Source: Dermanyssus gallinae
Taxonomy: Eukaryota > Arthropoda > Arachnida > Mesostigmata > Dermanyssidae
Length of the DNA: 64,000 bases
Assembly (NCBI GenBank): GCA_003439945.1
Contig: QVRM01001462.1
Location: forward strand, 278,501 to 342,500
Direction of reading: 5' to 3'
The position numbers and the translations under genes were made by a program. A model generated the notes under the pieces. That model saw only the letters and a list, made by a program, of their open reading frames with translations. It ran no database searches and was not told the origin of the DNA. This document shows positions 1 through 10,350 of the stretch, in pieces; positions within the stretch are counted from its first letter, which is position 1, and each line of letters begins with the position of its first letter.

Positions 1-107
1 CGTTGGACATTTGTATTTATGGGGGTTGTTCGTCTATGAAGCAATGTGAAAAACAGTTCCGTGGACGTTAAATCTTGGCTGAGGGTCAGCCCCCCGAAAA
101 CTTTACG
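1..107 (+). repeat. SINE family A, copy 1 (tail part, cut by window edge)
   Basis: This stretch matches, in opposite orientation, the tail halves of the repeats at 3019-3191 and 28372-28556. Shared landmarks are CTATGAAGCAATGTG, CCGTGGACGTTAAATC and CGAAAACTTTAC. The tRNA-like head seen in the other copies would lie upstream of base 1, so only the non-tRNA body is present here. It is a non-coding retroposon that depends on LINE enzymes for mobility. Confidence 0.75.
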
Positions 108-593
108 TTAGTGGTGGTGGTAAGACTTCGTAAGAATTGTAACAGTCGTGGTTGCGTACGGCAGCAGACGGCTTGTCGAAGAAATGCCTATTAGTTTCGA
201 GTTGAGTTGGGCGGGGGTTTGTGGTGCGTTGGAGTTTATAGTAGGCGGGGGTTTGAAGTGGGCGGGGTTGTGGCAAGAAATCCGTCGTTTAGTGGGTGTT
301 TGATTGTAAGTTTCATTTACGCAACTAGTGTCAAGCTCTAACGATCTAACGCAGTGATGCGCGTGCATTGTCATCATCATTATCATGCATTCTCCGAAAC
401 CTCCTAAACAAATAAAGAAAAAAAAACGTACATTACGGCAGTAGTATCAAAACAAGTACAAACAGCAACAATAATGATCAAGCACCGATTAACGATAACG
501 GTTGCTTCTCTTCCTTTACACTCACTAACTAACAAATGAACGACTTTATTGATAGCTGATGGATCATCGGCTAAACTAGCGAGCGGCCGATGT
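108..593. other. no gene seen
   Basis: Unique-looking sequence with a G-rich segment near 110-290 and an A-rich stretch near 410-430. I see no coding or repeat signal. Confidence 0.5.
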
Positions 594-1018
594 GTAAATT
601 AACGCGTTTTTTGTTGCTTAGACGGTGCTGTAACCGCAACGACGACGACAACAACAAAAACAATAGAAATAGCAACAACAACGACAACAACGGCAACAAC
701 AACGTGTTTTTCCTTGCTTAGACGGTGCTGTAATCGCAACGATGACGACGACAGCAACAAGAACAACAAAAAAAAACAATAGAAATAGCAACAATAACAA
801 CGACAACGACAACAACGGCAACAACAAGGACAATAACAGCGTGTTTTTGTTGTTGTTGATGAGTAAATTAACGTGTTTTTCCTTGCTTAGACGGTGCTGT
901 AATCGCAACGACGACGACGACAACAAGAACAACAAATACAATTGCAACAGCAACGATAACAACAACAACAACAATCATAAGAGCGATAACGATAGCAGCC
1001 ATAATAGACATAACACGT
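594..1018. repeat. Triplicated CAA/CGA-rich tandem repeat
   Basis: Three units start near 594, 702 and 862. Each opens with a conserved block (GCTTAGACGGTGCTGTAA) followed by a variable run of CGA, CAA and related triplets. Unit lengths are about 108, 160 and 157 bp, so the triplet tails vary while the heads are conserved. Units 1 and 3 also share the preceding TAAATTAACG. Open frames here (poly-Asn, poly-Leu, poly-Cys) are products of the triplet bias and are not taken as genes. Confidence 0.8.
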
Positions 1019-1572
1019 AAATAACATCATCAGAAAAAAAACGTCAATAACAACATGAACGACGCCGATGCCGTAGCAACAGGCAACACGTATCACTTTT
1101 ATTTGTTTTGTGTGTCTCTAATTGAATATACGTTACAGCCATTTTTATCGGAACTACTTTCGTTTTACTTCGCTAACACGCACCACTACTACATACAGCG
1201 AGTACATTTGCGTAGATTGCGCGCGCCAATAAAACAGAACAAAAACGTCAAACTGACATTTGCCATTTCAAGTGGTTGATTATGAACGTTTTTGTTAGAA
1301 TTATAAGCGACCACCTCATTTTTTACACTCCTCTTCGATGTGTGTCATACACGCGACAGACTGTAACATGGCTTCCGTGCACCGCAGTGTACTCGACACG
1401 CTAAAAGTGGACACCAGCCGTGTCAGTAGATCCACATCACATACATCTCCTGGATAAATGATGTGCACATGCTATTTTTTTTTTTACTGCATTAACTTGC
1501 TTTTTAGAATTTATTTAAGTTCATTAGCTGTAGATATCATTTTTGACGCCGACTTGATTCGGCTACAACTGC

Positions 1573-1573
<1 letters not shown>
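1019..1573. other. no gene seen
   Basis: Unique, AT-moderate sequence. A short open frame at 1055-1279 has no recognisable domain. Confidence 0.5.

Positions 1574-1604
<31 letters not shown>
1574..1604. repeat. (TTA)n microsatellite
   Basis: About ten uninterrupted TTA/TAT triplets. A second short array of the same type lies at 1973-1998. Confidence 0.9.
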
Positions 1605-1605
<1 letters not shown>

Positions 1606-2835
1606 GCTGTCAACCACGAGAGAGATCACGCGTGCCAAAAAACCGAGGGAGCGATCAACGTAAACATGGATATGGTGTGCAGAAACCTCTTTTGAAGTGA
1701 TAACGTAGCGAACGGCAGCCTACGCCTTTGGCAACAGGCAATCGCCACTTACGTATCGCGTCAAATCTGCTTAATAGACTTCATTTGGCATCCGCAAAAG
1801 TGGCCTCAAGCCTTTAAACGATGATTCTTCTCATTATTACTAATGTTATTATTTGTATTACTATTAGTTGTATTACGATCGTACCATTGCTGTTATTTCT
1901 AGAAATACATTTCAGTAAAAAGAGTTGGTCACAACAATTGTTTGAAAAAAAAAATGTGAACGTGCGCTTCAATTATTATTATTATTATTATTATTATTCC
2001 TAAGCTCACAATGATGCTGTAGATAAGCTTGGGGTTTTGCCTGGCGTTGTCCTGCAACCAAGGCGAAGGGCATGACAGAAATGGCCTTGTGGAGCAATGA
2101 CCGGTTGGCGCATCCGCTCATACCAGAAGTTCTACGCACTTTACTATTGTATTTATCCATGTGTGTCCGGTTGTTACTGTTGACTCATACTATAAGTAAC
2201 ATATGATCCACCTATTGAGCGAAAGCTACTATTTCGAAACCTAAGACTGTGAGATCTCCTGGCATGCCAGGCCCGTCGTAGAGGTGTTCCACCGTGGTTT
2301 TAACGCCGTCCGGTGAATCATACATTTTGGTAGTTGAAGCATATTAAAAGACAACCACTTAACTTGACCTGTTTGGTTAGGTGGCACCGTGCCGAATGGA
2401 TGGGTACTTCCGAGAAGCGCTAACAATCGGCTGGAAAACTTCCACTACTACGTGGAGGAGGAATAATACATGCACATAATTAGTGGTAGACCTTATCTCT
2501 TTCACTTTATACGTATTAGATCTCCTACAGGGTAGAAAGATGATATAATCACATGGGTGACACACATCAAATATATGATCAATCTTTATGAATACGAGGC
2601 AGCTTATTATGCATCCTTGCAAATCTGCTCACCAATTACTCGTAACTATTTTCTCGTTCTGGATCAACACCTACAACAAATGCCAAAACATAAACTGAAT
2701 TTTCAGATTAGAAAACACGTACGACTATTGGGCACATCGTTCAAGTGTTACACAGGATTGCTGCTGACCATTTGCGGCAAACGGCCGACTCAATCCGCAT
2801 TCATTAACTAGCCACTAAATAAGGAGCAAATTATA
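1605..2835. other. no gene seen
   Basis: Holds the short (TTA)n array at 1973-1998 and otherwise unique sequence. Open frames are all under 90 codons and none resembles a known domain. Confidence 0.5.
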
Positions 2836-2912
2836 GGGCTACAAAAATGTTTTTTCGGTTTTGTCCGTAGAAAATCATTTAAAAAACCGAAGAAACTTTT
2901 TGGTAGACCCAA
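2836..2912. mobile_element. 77-bp mariner-derived MITE
   Basis: The ends are inverted repeats. The left end reads GGGCTACAAAAATGTTTTTT and the right end, reverse complemented, reads TTGGGTCTACCAAAAAG. These match the terminal repeats of the mariner at 23948-25230, including the paired GGGCTAC and GGGTCTAC forms of its two ends. TA dinucleotides flank both sides (2834-2835 and 2913-2914), as expected for the TA target duplication of mariners. No coding sequence remains. I infer an internally deleted, non-autonomous derivative. Confidence 0.75.
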
Positions 2913-3018
2913 TATTTTTGTCTGACGAGACTAGGTCTGGTTGCGACTTCTGGTACACTTGTGTATAGGCAACTATTATTAAACTCACGCAGTGCATCCA
3001 GTGGCGTATAGGCATCTA

Positions 3019-3191
3019 AGTAAAGTTTTCGGGCTGACCCTCAGCCGAGATTTGACGTCCACGGGACTGCTTCTCGCATTGCTTCATAGACGGACCCCCA
3101 TAAATACAAATGTGCTACGGTGGGGCTCGAACTCGCCCACCTATGTGTCTTCTCCGGTTGCGAGGTGCAGACGAATGCACCACGCCGCCGG
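3019..3191 (-). repeat. SINE family A, copy 2, with target-site duplication
   Basis: tRNA-derived SINE on the minus strand. The head carries a pol III B-box (GAGTTCGAGCCCC on the minus strand, near 3122-3134) and a weak A-box near 3180. The tail ends in CGAAAACTTTACTTAG. A near-perfect direct repeat GGCGTATAGG(C/T)ATCTA flanks the copy at about 3004-3018 and 3192-3208, which I read as the target-site duplication of LINE-mediated insertion. The tail matches copy 1 at 1-107 and the whole matches copy 3 at 28372-28556. Confidence 0.82.
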
Positions 3192-3208
3192 GCTGGCGTA
3201 TAGGTATC

Positions 3209-4118
3209 TACATCAATCAAGGCAAGTGTAAGCTTGGCTACTCACAGGCAAGGCTTCCTTCGTTCATATTTGCGTGGATCAACGTTAGTGCTAACCTACA
3301 GGGTATATAGCAAGGGTCGTTTCGGTTTGCTACATACACAGCGTTGGAATCGAGCAGCAACGCACCGCACAATTCCAGGACTTTCCGCTGACGCGTCCAC
3401 CCCTGGTGATAAGTGAACAATGCAAGCAATGCGTGTCAATCGCCTAGTGCGTGGCGCAATATCGAAACGTGACCCTGGTTGTTGGCTTAGGAAGGCTCCC
3501 TAACCCGTGCCTTGTTTGACATAGTTATAGCTAGAATTATCCTTTTTCAGTTCTTCTTCTTCTTCTTCTTCGTCACAGGCGATCTGGTTTCACTTTTTGG
3601 CCATAAAGTGACCTTTCACCAGAACTCCGTCGTACTCCGTCTTGTTTTTGTATAGATATGCTCCACGGAACTAGAACGATTTATGGCGATTCGGTCATGC
3701 AAGAGCTTGTCAATAGAGAACAAAACGACTACGCTACTTTTGATATATGTGGATCGATACACCACTGACACAATTTCTGAGTATGCGGCATCATGCTTAA
3801 GTAGACACCAAAACCGCTGCCGCTAGTTGCCGCGTGGTACACTACTCGTAACAGAAACGGCTTCAAATGAGGGCAGGCCGGTCTCTTCAGATTCCCACAC
3901 TGTTCGGTTTCGTGGGCATCAAGTTTTGATCGACACATTGTACTTGTTCCTAAACGGCCTCGAAGAGTAGGGCTAATCGCTACGATAAGCCTGACATATG
4001 TTGTATCGCATGCCAACAAAGATCTTGACCTTGGGCAGCTGTCAGCGAACGACCGGTCAGCTATGTGACTCATGCATGACATATCTATTTGCTGACCGGC
4101 TTGCAGGCCTCAGCAAAT

Positions 4119-4124
<6 letters not shown>
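3209..4124. other. no gene seen
   Basis: Unique sequence with a short (TTC)n tract near 3551-3571. A minus-strand open frame at 3729-4082 (117 codons) has no recognisable domain and looks like chance. Confidence 0.5.

Positions 4125-4153
<29 letters not shown>
4125..4153. repeat. (TA)n microsatellite
   Basis: About 14 perfect TA units between unique flanks. Confidence 0.95.
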
Positions 4154-4157
<4 letters not shown>

Positions 4158-4556
4158 GATTGAAAACAGCATAATTCCCTGTAAGTGTATATCTATTGAT
4201 TGACTGTAAGAACCGCCTGCATCCCACAATCAGACGTTTTCCTTATTGTCGTTATCGTAGAAAAACGATGTTACCAGACAATCCAAGGAATCATTTATTA
4301 ATTAATGCGCTTTTATGAAAGCGTATGATAAAACCATTGACAAATTGGCTAAAACAAGTAGTTCTAAGCCTGTATACAGCTTTAGTGGCGTGCAATTGGT
4401 TTGTGTCGTTGATATCGTGGCACTGGTCTCTCTGAGCCTATTGCGAGAGTGTACAGTATGCTGCTAAACTTTAAATTGCGTTGTATCTTTAAGTGTAGAA
4501 TGTTTTTCCCTAGTGCCCTAAGTTTTGCGGCTCATGTGTAATTTTCAGGTTATTTA

Positions 4557-4600
<44 letters not shown>

Positions 4601-4954
4601 GAGGCAGACCTAGTTAGCCCTCATCGATATTCAATGTGGTCACCCCGTCGTTAAACTAGCACATCACGAACTTTTGTGTATCATCAGCGCAGGACGACGC
4701 CCGAGACATACCGCTATTAACGAGACATTTAGCAGAGCCCTTAGGTCATGCGATCGTCCGTGCATCCTGGACCATCAGGTCTCTGCGTGGATGACGGCAG
4801 ACGTCCAGAGGGGATGACCACTTACATCTTTCGAGCAAGGCAAAATGTTGGTTTAGGATGCAACCGTTACCGACTCCTCAGTTCCTTCTATGGTCATTGG
4901 TGGCGCGTCCGAAGCTGGTTATGCAGCCCACCTTGCGGAGACTAGCAAGTTGAG
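4154..4954. other. no gene seen; one (TA)n array
   Basis: Unique sequence with a (TA)n array of about 17 units at 4563-4597. No supported coding region. Confidence 0.5.
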
Positions 4955-5270
4955 AAAATACTCATCAATCGGGTATCCCCCACGAATTCTGCCCTCTCGC
5001 GTTTGAAACCCAGGGTGCTCCTGGCGTTCGGACCAAGCAGCTGATCTGCAAAGTCGTCGCTTTGTTAGACCTGTCGTCATCCGGTGATAGCAGATCGTCG
5101 TCCTTCTTTAAACAACGTCTGAATTTTTATGTAAAGCGTAGAAACGCTGCCTCCGTTCGAGGCACACTTTTGAAGTGGTCTCGGTCTGGCCTCATCAAAA
5201 CGGACACGTGACAGTCACAATACACGCCCACTAGGCACATTGGCATAGCTAATCCATCGTGATAAGTGTA
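4955..5270 (+). repeat. Interspersed repeat R, copy 1
   Basis: Homologous to 12371-12625 (same strand) and to the reverse complement of 54738-54930. Shared blocks in order include AATACTCATCAATCG, CCTCTCGCGTT, ATAGCAGATCGTC, TAAACAACGT and GCACATTGGC. This is the longest copy. It contains about 60 bp, including GTAGAAACGCTGCCTCCGTT, that is missing in copy 2 but matched in copy 3. No open frame is shared, so it is a non-coding dispersed repeat of unknown class. A B-box-like GCGTTCGAAACC in copy 2 hints at a SINE. Confidence 0.78.
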
Positions 5271-5692
5271 AGTATACGTAATGTATGAATTAATATTAAT
5301 GTATTATACTATGTGTTAAATAAAGCAGAACTATTTTTTAATATATATATATATTTTTTTTTTTGGTTTTACCATGCATTGCGACAGAAACCATACCAAA
5401 AGTTTTTTTTTTAATTGTATCATTCTGAAAAGCAAATTGATATATGCGAAAAAGATTATATATATTGCACAATCGTGTACAAATGGCCAATGGTCAAACA
5501 AAATCCGAGCGACACGAAAAGAAACAGTAGGACGCTGTGAATAACTGATGACTGCTAAATTTGTTGGGTTTTGCTCTACGTTGCGGTGTCGCTATTGAAT
5601 AAAGAGGGTGGAGAAGAGATGGATTGGTACACACATATATGCGTGCACGCCATTTCCCTTATGGTTTACAGTGAATGCCGGTGCGAGAAGAG

Positions 5693-5726
<34 letters not shown>

Positions 5727-5751
5727 CAGCCACTCAACCTGACTTTGCTAA

Positions 5752-5795
<44 letters not shown>

Positions 5796-5889
5796 CTCGA
5801 CGTGTACACGTGGACGGTATGGAATACAGGTACCGCCGAAGTCCGGCATATTTATTTATAATTGACATGCCTGCGTGGTGGAAAATGCC
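5271..5889. other. AT-rich stretch with two (TA)n arrays
   Basis: Low-complexity A, T and TA runs. (TA)n arrays lie at 5696-5723 and 5760-5793, the second preceded by a poly-A run. Open frames crossing the arrays encode Tyr-Ile repeats and are artefacts. Confidence 0.6.
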
Positions 5890-6035
5890 CCCAAAAGCCT
5901 TCAAAATAATGCCTAACGACTGTGGAGACGCACGGCCTTATGTCATTCTAGAGCACATTTCTCTATCTGCAGAACGAGGAATTTGCACGATTCGTCGACC
6001 TTACCAGACTGCGACGCGTTATTGTTAACAAATAC

Positions 6036-6036
<1 letters not shown>
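5890..6036 (+). repeat. Interspersed repeat D, copy 1
   Basis: Matches the reverse complement of 8196-8361. Shared blocks are ACGACTGTG, ACGCACG(A/G)CCTT, CTGCAGA, CGTCGACCTTA and GACAAATAC. The copy runs directly into the (TA)n array at 6038-6070. No coding potential is conserved between the copies. Class unknown. Confidence 0.72.

Positions 6037-6037
<1 letters not shown>

Positions 6038-6070
<33 letters not shown>
6038..6070. repeat. (TA)n microsatellite with (GT)n tail
   Basis: About 16 TA units followed by six GT units at 6071-6082. It abuts repeat D. Confidence 0.95.
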
Positions 6071-6082
<12 letters not shown>

Positions 6083-6222
6083 ACGCATTTTATAATTATC
6101 CACACAAATGGGTTTCGTCTTTTAATTTCATTTAGTCTATAGTGAATTTTGCAATTATAGTATCTGTTCGAACTGCACACACACGAAATATCGATTGCTT
6201 TAGCAGACGATCTGTGCGATGA

Positions 6223-6225
<3 letters not shown>

Positions 6226-6265
<40 letters not shown>
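6226..6265. repeat. (TA)n microsatellite
   Basis: About 20 TA units, followed by imperfect CATA repeats to about 6280. Confidence 0.95.
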
Positions 6266-6269
<4 letters not shown>

Positions 6270-7199
6270 CATACATATAAAGGTTGTATATATGCACGTA
6301 TATATAACAAATTATATTATGTATGTTGCGAGGGATGCCTAATGCGCATTACACATAGACTATATGATAAACAACACCTGGTAAGAGTTTACGCACAGAG
6401 CACGCAGTGATCAAGAGCGTTCTCGTAGGTGTGTGGGATTGACCAAAAATATTTTTTGTTATCTACATATTGTAATGCAATTGACGGGGTTTTTCGTCGC
6501 AAGAACGCGCTGGGACAAGAGGCGCCGACACTGACTAAATAAAATTGACCTTGTAAAGTCGTCTAAAGTCGATTTTCTTGACCCCCCCCCCCCCCCCCCA
6601 GTGGTAATATGTGAGAATTATACGCCGCTTTAACAACGCAGAAATAATATTACAAAATGGTAGCTTTCAGGCATTGGCGCCATGCAGACAGAGGCTTTAT
6701 ATAAATAAGATATTGTTGTTGTTGTTTTTCATTAATTAGGTTGCAGACCAGCAGTGGAAACAATCAGAGTCAGGCTTAGGCCACCTATTACAGGATCACT
6801 TTAGCAACTTTTGTTGGAGTGACAGAGAAAAGTGACCGAGGCCTCGGCAGGGGTACAGCAGTTAGATGTGTACTTTGCCAAGGAGCTTTGGGATGGAATG
6901 GCATGCACTTGTCGGCACGTGTACACAAGGTACATTGTGCATGGCTATCATTGCTTGGTATGTTCGACCGAAGGATTTCACTAAGTTGGCAATTAATGTC
7001 GTTACCGGTACTGCTCGCAGATGTGCACTAAATACCACACAACGAAACGCTGCCCGGCGTTTTTTGACGATGTGTTCAATTTGTATATAATCACGATTAT
7101 ATTATAATTATGCGCCATCTTGAAATCTAGAGTTATTGCAAAATAAACATTAAAATAATAAATAAGTAATTAAGATTGACACAATTGATTACAGACATG
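6266..7199. other. no gene seen; poly-C tract
   Basis: Contains a run of about 18 cytosines at 6581-6599 and otherwise unique sequence. Open frames at 6819-7090 have no recognisable domain. Confidence 0.5.
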
Positions 7200-7309
7200 C
7201 CTATTGATGTTGTTTTTGATGCACGGTGTATTCTGTCAGTTTGTAGTCGTCGTGAGATAATATTATTATTACTAATTTTATTATTACATTGTAATTATCA
7301 TCATAGGTG

Positions 7310-7453
7310 TTACAAACGACACACTGTTTGAATTTGCTTGTAATTGTTTTCCACCCTTTGATATCCACCGTCTGACACATTGACAAATGCCCGAGTAACT
7401 CTTCAAGGGAAGCAGAACTCGCATATTTTTGCTGATAATCTCTATCCATAAAA
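7310..7453 (-). other. candidate host exon (weak)
   Basis: On the minus strand a good splice acceptor (GCTTTTATTTACAG at about 7454-7468) is followed by an open frame whose first 45 or so residues look like ordinary protein: mixed charge, an amphipathic ASLEELLGHL segment and two cysteines. Translation would begin at or before the Met at 7449. The frame stays open to 7201, but its last part is AT-rich and repetitive in Ile, so any true exon probably ends near 7310 (possible donor TTT|GTAACA). No domain is recognised and no neighbouring exon was found. This may be chance. Confidence 0.2.
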
Positions 7454-7468
7454 CTGTAAATAAAAGCA

Positions 7469-7749
7469 AGAATTCACGCGTTGCCTGTATCGATTCTCTC
7501 ACTGCCTCAAAGGAACGTGAGGTCACAACCTTACGCCTGGTCCAGGGTCGATCTTGTTGATTAGATGACTGAGTTGGCTCAAAGAGACACATAATGTCTA
7601 AGGCAGTCATTGGGCTGACAAGGTTTTTGCCTGTCAGCCACTGGCGGGCGCACTGGATTGTCCAGCAGAACGATGGGAGAAGAGTTGTAGTGACATCTCA
7701 ACATGACAACCTGTCGTCGCCTGCTTCTCTCAGCTTTTCCATTCCTTTG

Positions 7750-7787
<38 letters not shown>

Positions 7788-8195
7788 CCCCCATTGGCGC
7801 CACCAAGTCTTACTAAGCATCGTAGATAAATGCACCCCCAGGACGAGCTATGAGTGAAGGTTTGCTAGGTTTGCTTTACTTCTCATTCGATATATATATA
7901 CACACACAAAGCGGCTTCTCGCTGTGTTGTGGAGATACATGTTCTCCTTTGTGTGTACGCATATATACATATTAATACGAATACATCTCCTTTTATGCAG
8001 GGAAGCACCTCCTGAGCTGATTGAAGCTTGTTGGCGAGAGACGTACATAAGCGAGGCGAGAAGAGGGTGAAAAAATTCCCTTACACGCCAATGAGATATT
8101 GTATTCAGACAGAGTGTCCATACTTTTATTCAATTAAGGGTATTGTGCGTAACGCAAACGCATCGTAATCAAGTCAGTGATGTTTTTAACTATTG
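7469..8195. other. no gene seen; (TA)n array at 7752-7784
   Basis: The array has about 16 TA units. The rest is unique sequence. The minus-strand frame at 7284-7610 runs through the candidate acceptor and is not supported. Confidence 0.5.
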
Positions 8196-8361
8196 TGTAT
8201 TTGTCAACCACAACAACAACATGTCGTAGTCTAATGAGGTCGACGATTTGTACGAATCGCAGATCTCTGCAGGTAGAGTAGTGTACTGTAGCATGGCACA
8301 AGGTCGTGCGTACTCACAGTCGTTCCGCACCATGTTGAAGCTTTCCGTGGTGTTTCCCATC
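8196..8361 (-). repeat. Interspersed repeat D, copy 2
   Basis: Reverse-complement homologue of 5890-6036. Its upstream end, in repeat orientation, abuts the (TA)n array at 8364-8386, so both copies touch TA arrays but at opposite ends. Unknown class. Confidence 0.72.
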
Positions 8362-8363
8362 AC

Positions 8364-8386
8364 ATATATATATATATATATATATA
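8364..8386. repeat. (TA)n microsatellite
   Basis: About 11 TA units abutting repeat D copy 2. Confidence 0.95.
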
Positions 8387-9234
8387 ACGGTAATTTAATT
8401 CGTGCAATGCGATTTACTACTTTGACTCGCTGCATTTAATTGCGGCCAACATACAACGAGTGCGTTACTGTGTAGCCATTACTGTTGTTGTTGTTGTTCT
8501 TGTTGCTACCGTTGTGCACCTTGAAGGCATGATGCGCCTGCGTGACCGGTAATTTTTGGGTATAGGCCGTCTGTTCGTGGACGCCATGCGGGCCGAGAAT
8601 ATCTCTACAGAGTCTGGCCGAGACTAGAAACGTCTGGTAGACAACGCAAATAACGGCGCCATGTCTGTCACATAGATAAGCAAATAGCAAGCTGGACAAC
8701 TGCACAAATATATTCGTAGGGCACTTTTTACGAATTCGCCTCTGGTTGCCTTTCTCCTGGAGACAACAGCAGACGCAGCAGCAGCAGCTCAGCAGTACAA
8801 AAGCGCTTCTTTCATAGGCGTGTGCTGTGTCAGAGCGGAGTCGGGCCAACGACCTTTGATTCCACCCGCTAAAAACTAGGCATTATGAAGAACGGTACAA
8901 ATAAATGTACGAGTATACATACGTGTATGTACAGATATTTATATATTATTCTGCTGGTGAAACAGTGGGATTGTTGTGCTGAGGCATCTGGTAATTACTT
9001 TTGAATAATAATTGCAATAGTACACCCTGTGTCTGTTTGTATTATGTTTTATGTATGTATTATGTATAAGACCCTAGATGTTTCACTACGTTATCCCGAG
9101 GCGGCATTTTCAAATTTCAACCGGTTTGGTGTTTACGATATATCGTACCGTTTATTTTTATTTTTACATATGCTCTACATACTAAATAGGGCACAGCAAA
9201 AGTCGCAATTGGGTTTGTCTCAAACTCTGCCTTC
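8387..9234. other. no gene seen
   Basis: Unique sequence. A 137-codon minus-strand open frame at 8436-8849 contains a Cys run and an Asn run from (TTG)n and (CAG)n triplets and resembles no known domain. Confidence 0.5.
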
Positions 9235-9900
9235 ATACGGAAATGACGGTGCTGACTGCAACAGTGTTTGTAAACCTCGCCGTTCTAGACCATTTCACCA
9301 TGCAGGACTTTCGGGACCGGCTGTATATGAACTGGAGAACAAGTTTCACGAAACTTGGTTGGTACATGATGCTCCACGCTCAAAGTGCCGACTAACCGCT
9401 CGCTCGCAACAAAACGTCAATGCAGTGGCTGCGAACATATTACCAAATCCGGCCACATCTTCTCGCCGTATCGTGGTGACTGACGATAAGAGCTGGTCCT
9501 GTCAGATCGTATGCTTTGAAAAATACTGCAGCAAGACCTCGGTATGCATGCTTGCTAACTTCAGTCAACTCATCTGACGAAGCATAGCAAGGTCTTGGAC
9601 AGTATGTCACTTGGACGGCGCATCCTGCCAGACGGCGGTCTCTAGAATCGAACTGCTTCAGAAAAAGTGTGGTGGGCGCGGAGTGATCTCCCAGAAGGCA
9701 AACATTTCGTGGCCACCCCACGACTTAACGCCCCTGAACTTTATTCTGAGTTTTTTTTTTGAAGAGTGAAGTTTAAGCTCGCTACCATCGATGAGTTGAA
9801 GACAAATATTCGGCGGGAGATTTCGACAATAACGCGCCACTTTTGTCAAAAGTCATCAAACTTATTGTATCCCGTATAGGCCATCCCGAAAAGTCTCGAG
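9235..9900 (+). pseudogene. Decayed DUF4817/Tc1-mariner-superfamily transposase
   Basis: The first part (9235-9475) encodes a helix-turn-helix region typical of arthropod DUF4817 transposases. Landmarks are the ...ELENKFHETWLVHDAPRS block, then LTARSQQNVNAVAANI and a Pro-Ala-Thr-Ser-Ser-Arg-Arg stretch. From about 9611 a different frame resumes with VSRIELLQKK, GVISQKANISWPP and DLTPLNFIL, which corresponds to the W-P-x-x-x-DLTP-x-DF block around the last catalytic Asp (here Asn). The central region with the first catalytic Asp and most of the second motif is missing, and stops interrupt the rest. It is a dead copy. No terminal repeats could be assigned. The family call comes from remembered motif patterns, not a search. 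Confidence 0.65.
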
Positions 9901-10119
9901 GCGGCCATCTGCGCGACGACATCTTTTGTCATGGCAGTATGCAGGGTACTTTCAAATAAAACTGGACTGTTGTATAACTTAACTGAATTATGTTTATTTT
10001 ACTTGAAGTAAATATACTATACAGTTAACAAGGGTTTCTTCAAAATGTTTTATCTTCTTCACGGTTCCGGCGAGAGAAGTAGTGCAACGATTAATGCTCC
10101 AGTGCAGTGCATTTCATTG

Positions 10120-10350
10120 CGTGATACTTGGCACACCTCTGCAGGCAGAATCGGCAGGTGCACACTCATGCCCCTTGTGAAAGGCGACGTTTAAACATAT
10201 CAGGCAGTGATAATCATGCACTACGTGCCTGGTGTATACGTGGCGACTGTCACATGCAGGAACAGACCAAAGGTGCAAGGCATTGAAAACGCCCAAAGCC
10301 CCGACCTCCCGTCTGGCCTGTTCGACTCTACCCGCTCCAAAATAGAACAT
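10120..10350 (-). pseudogene. possible ZZ-type zinc-finger fragment (weak)
   Basis: A 78-codon minus-strand open frame ends in a Cys/His-rich segment with the order CDS...TRH...YHCLIC...HKGHEC. That order resembles the second half of ZZ zinc fingers such as those of CBP/p300-like proteins (C-x2-C...H-C-x2-C...H-x-x-H). The first Cys pair is incomplete (CDSR instead of CxxC), so a functional ZZ domain is unlikely. It could be a gene fragment carried here, a pseudogene, or coincidence. No flanking exon was found. Confidence 0.25.
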
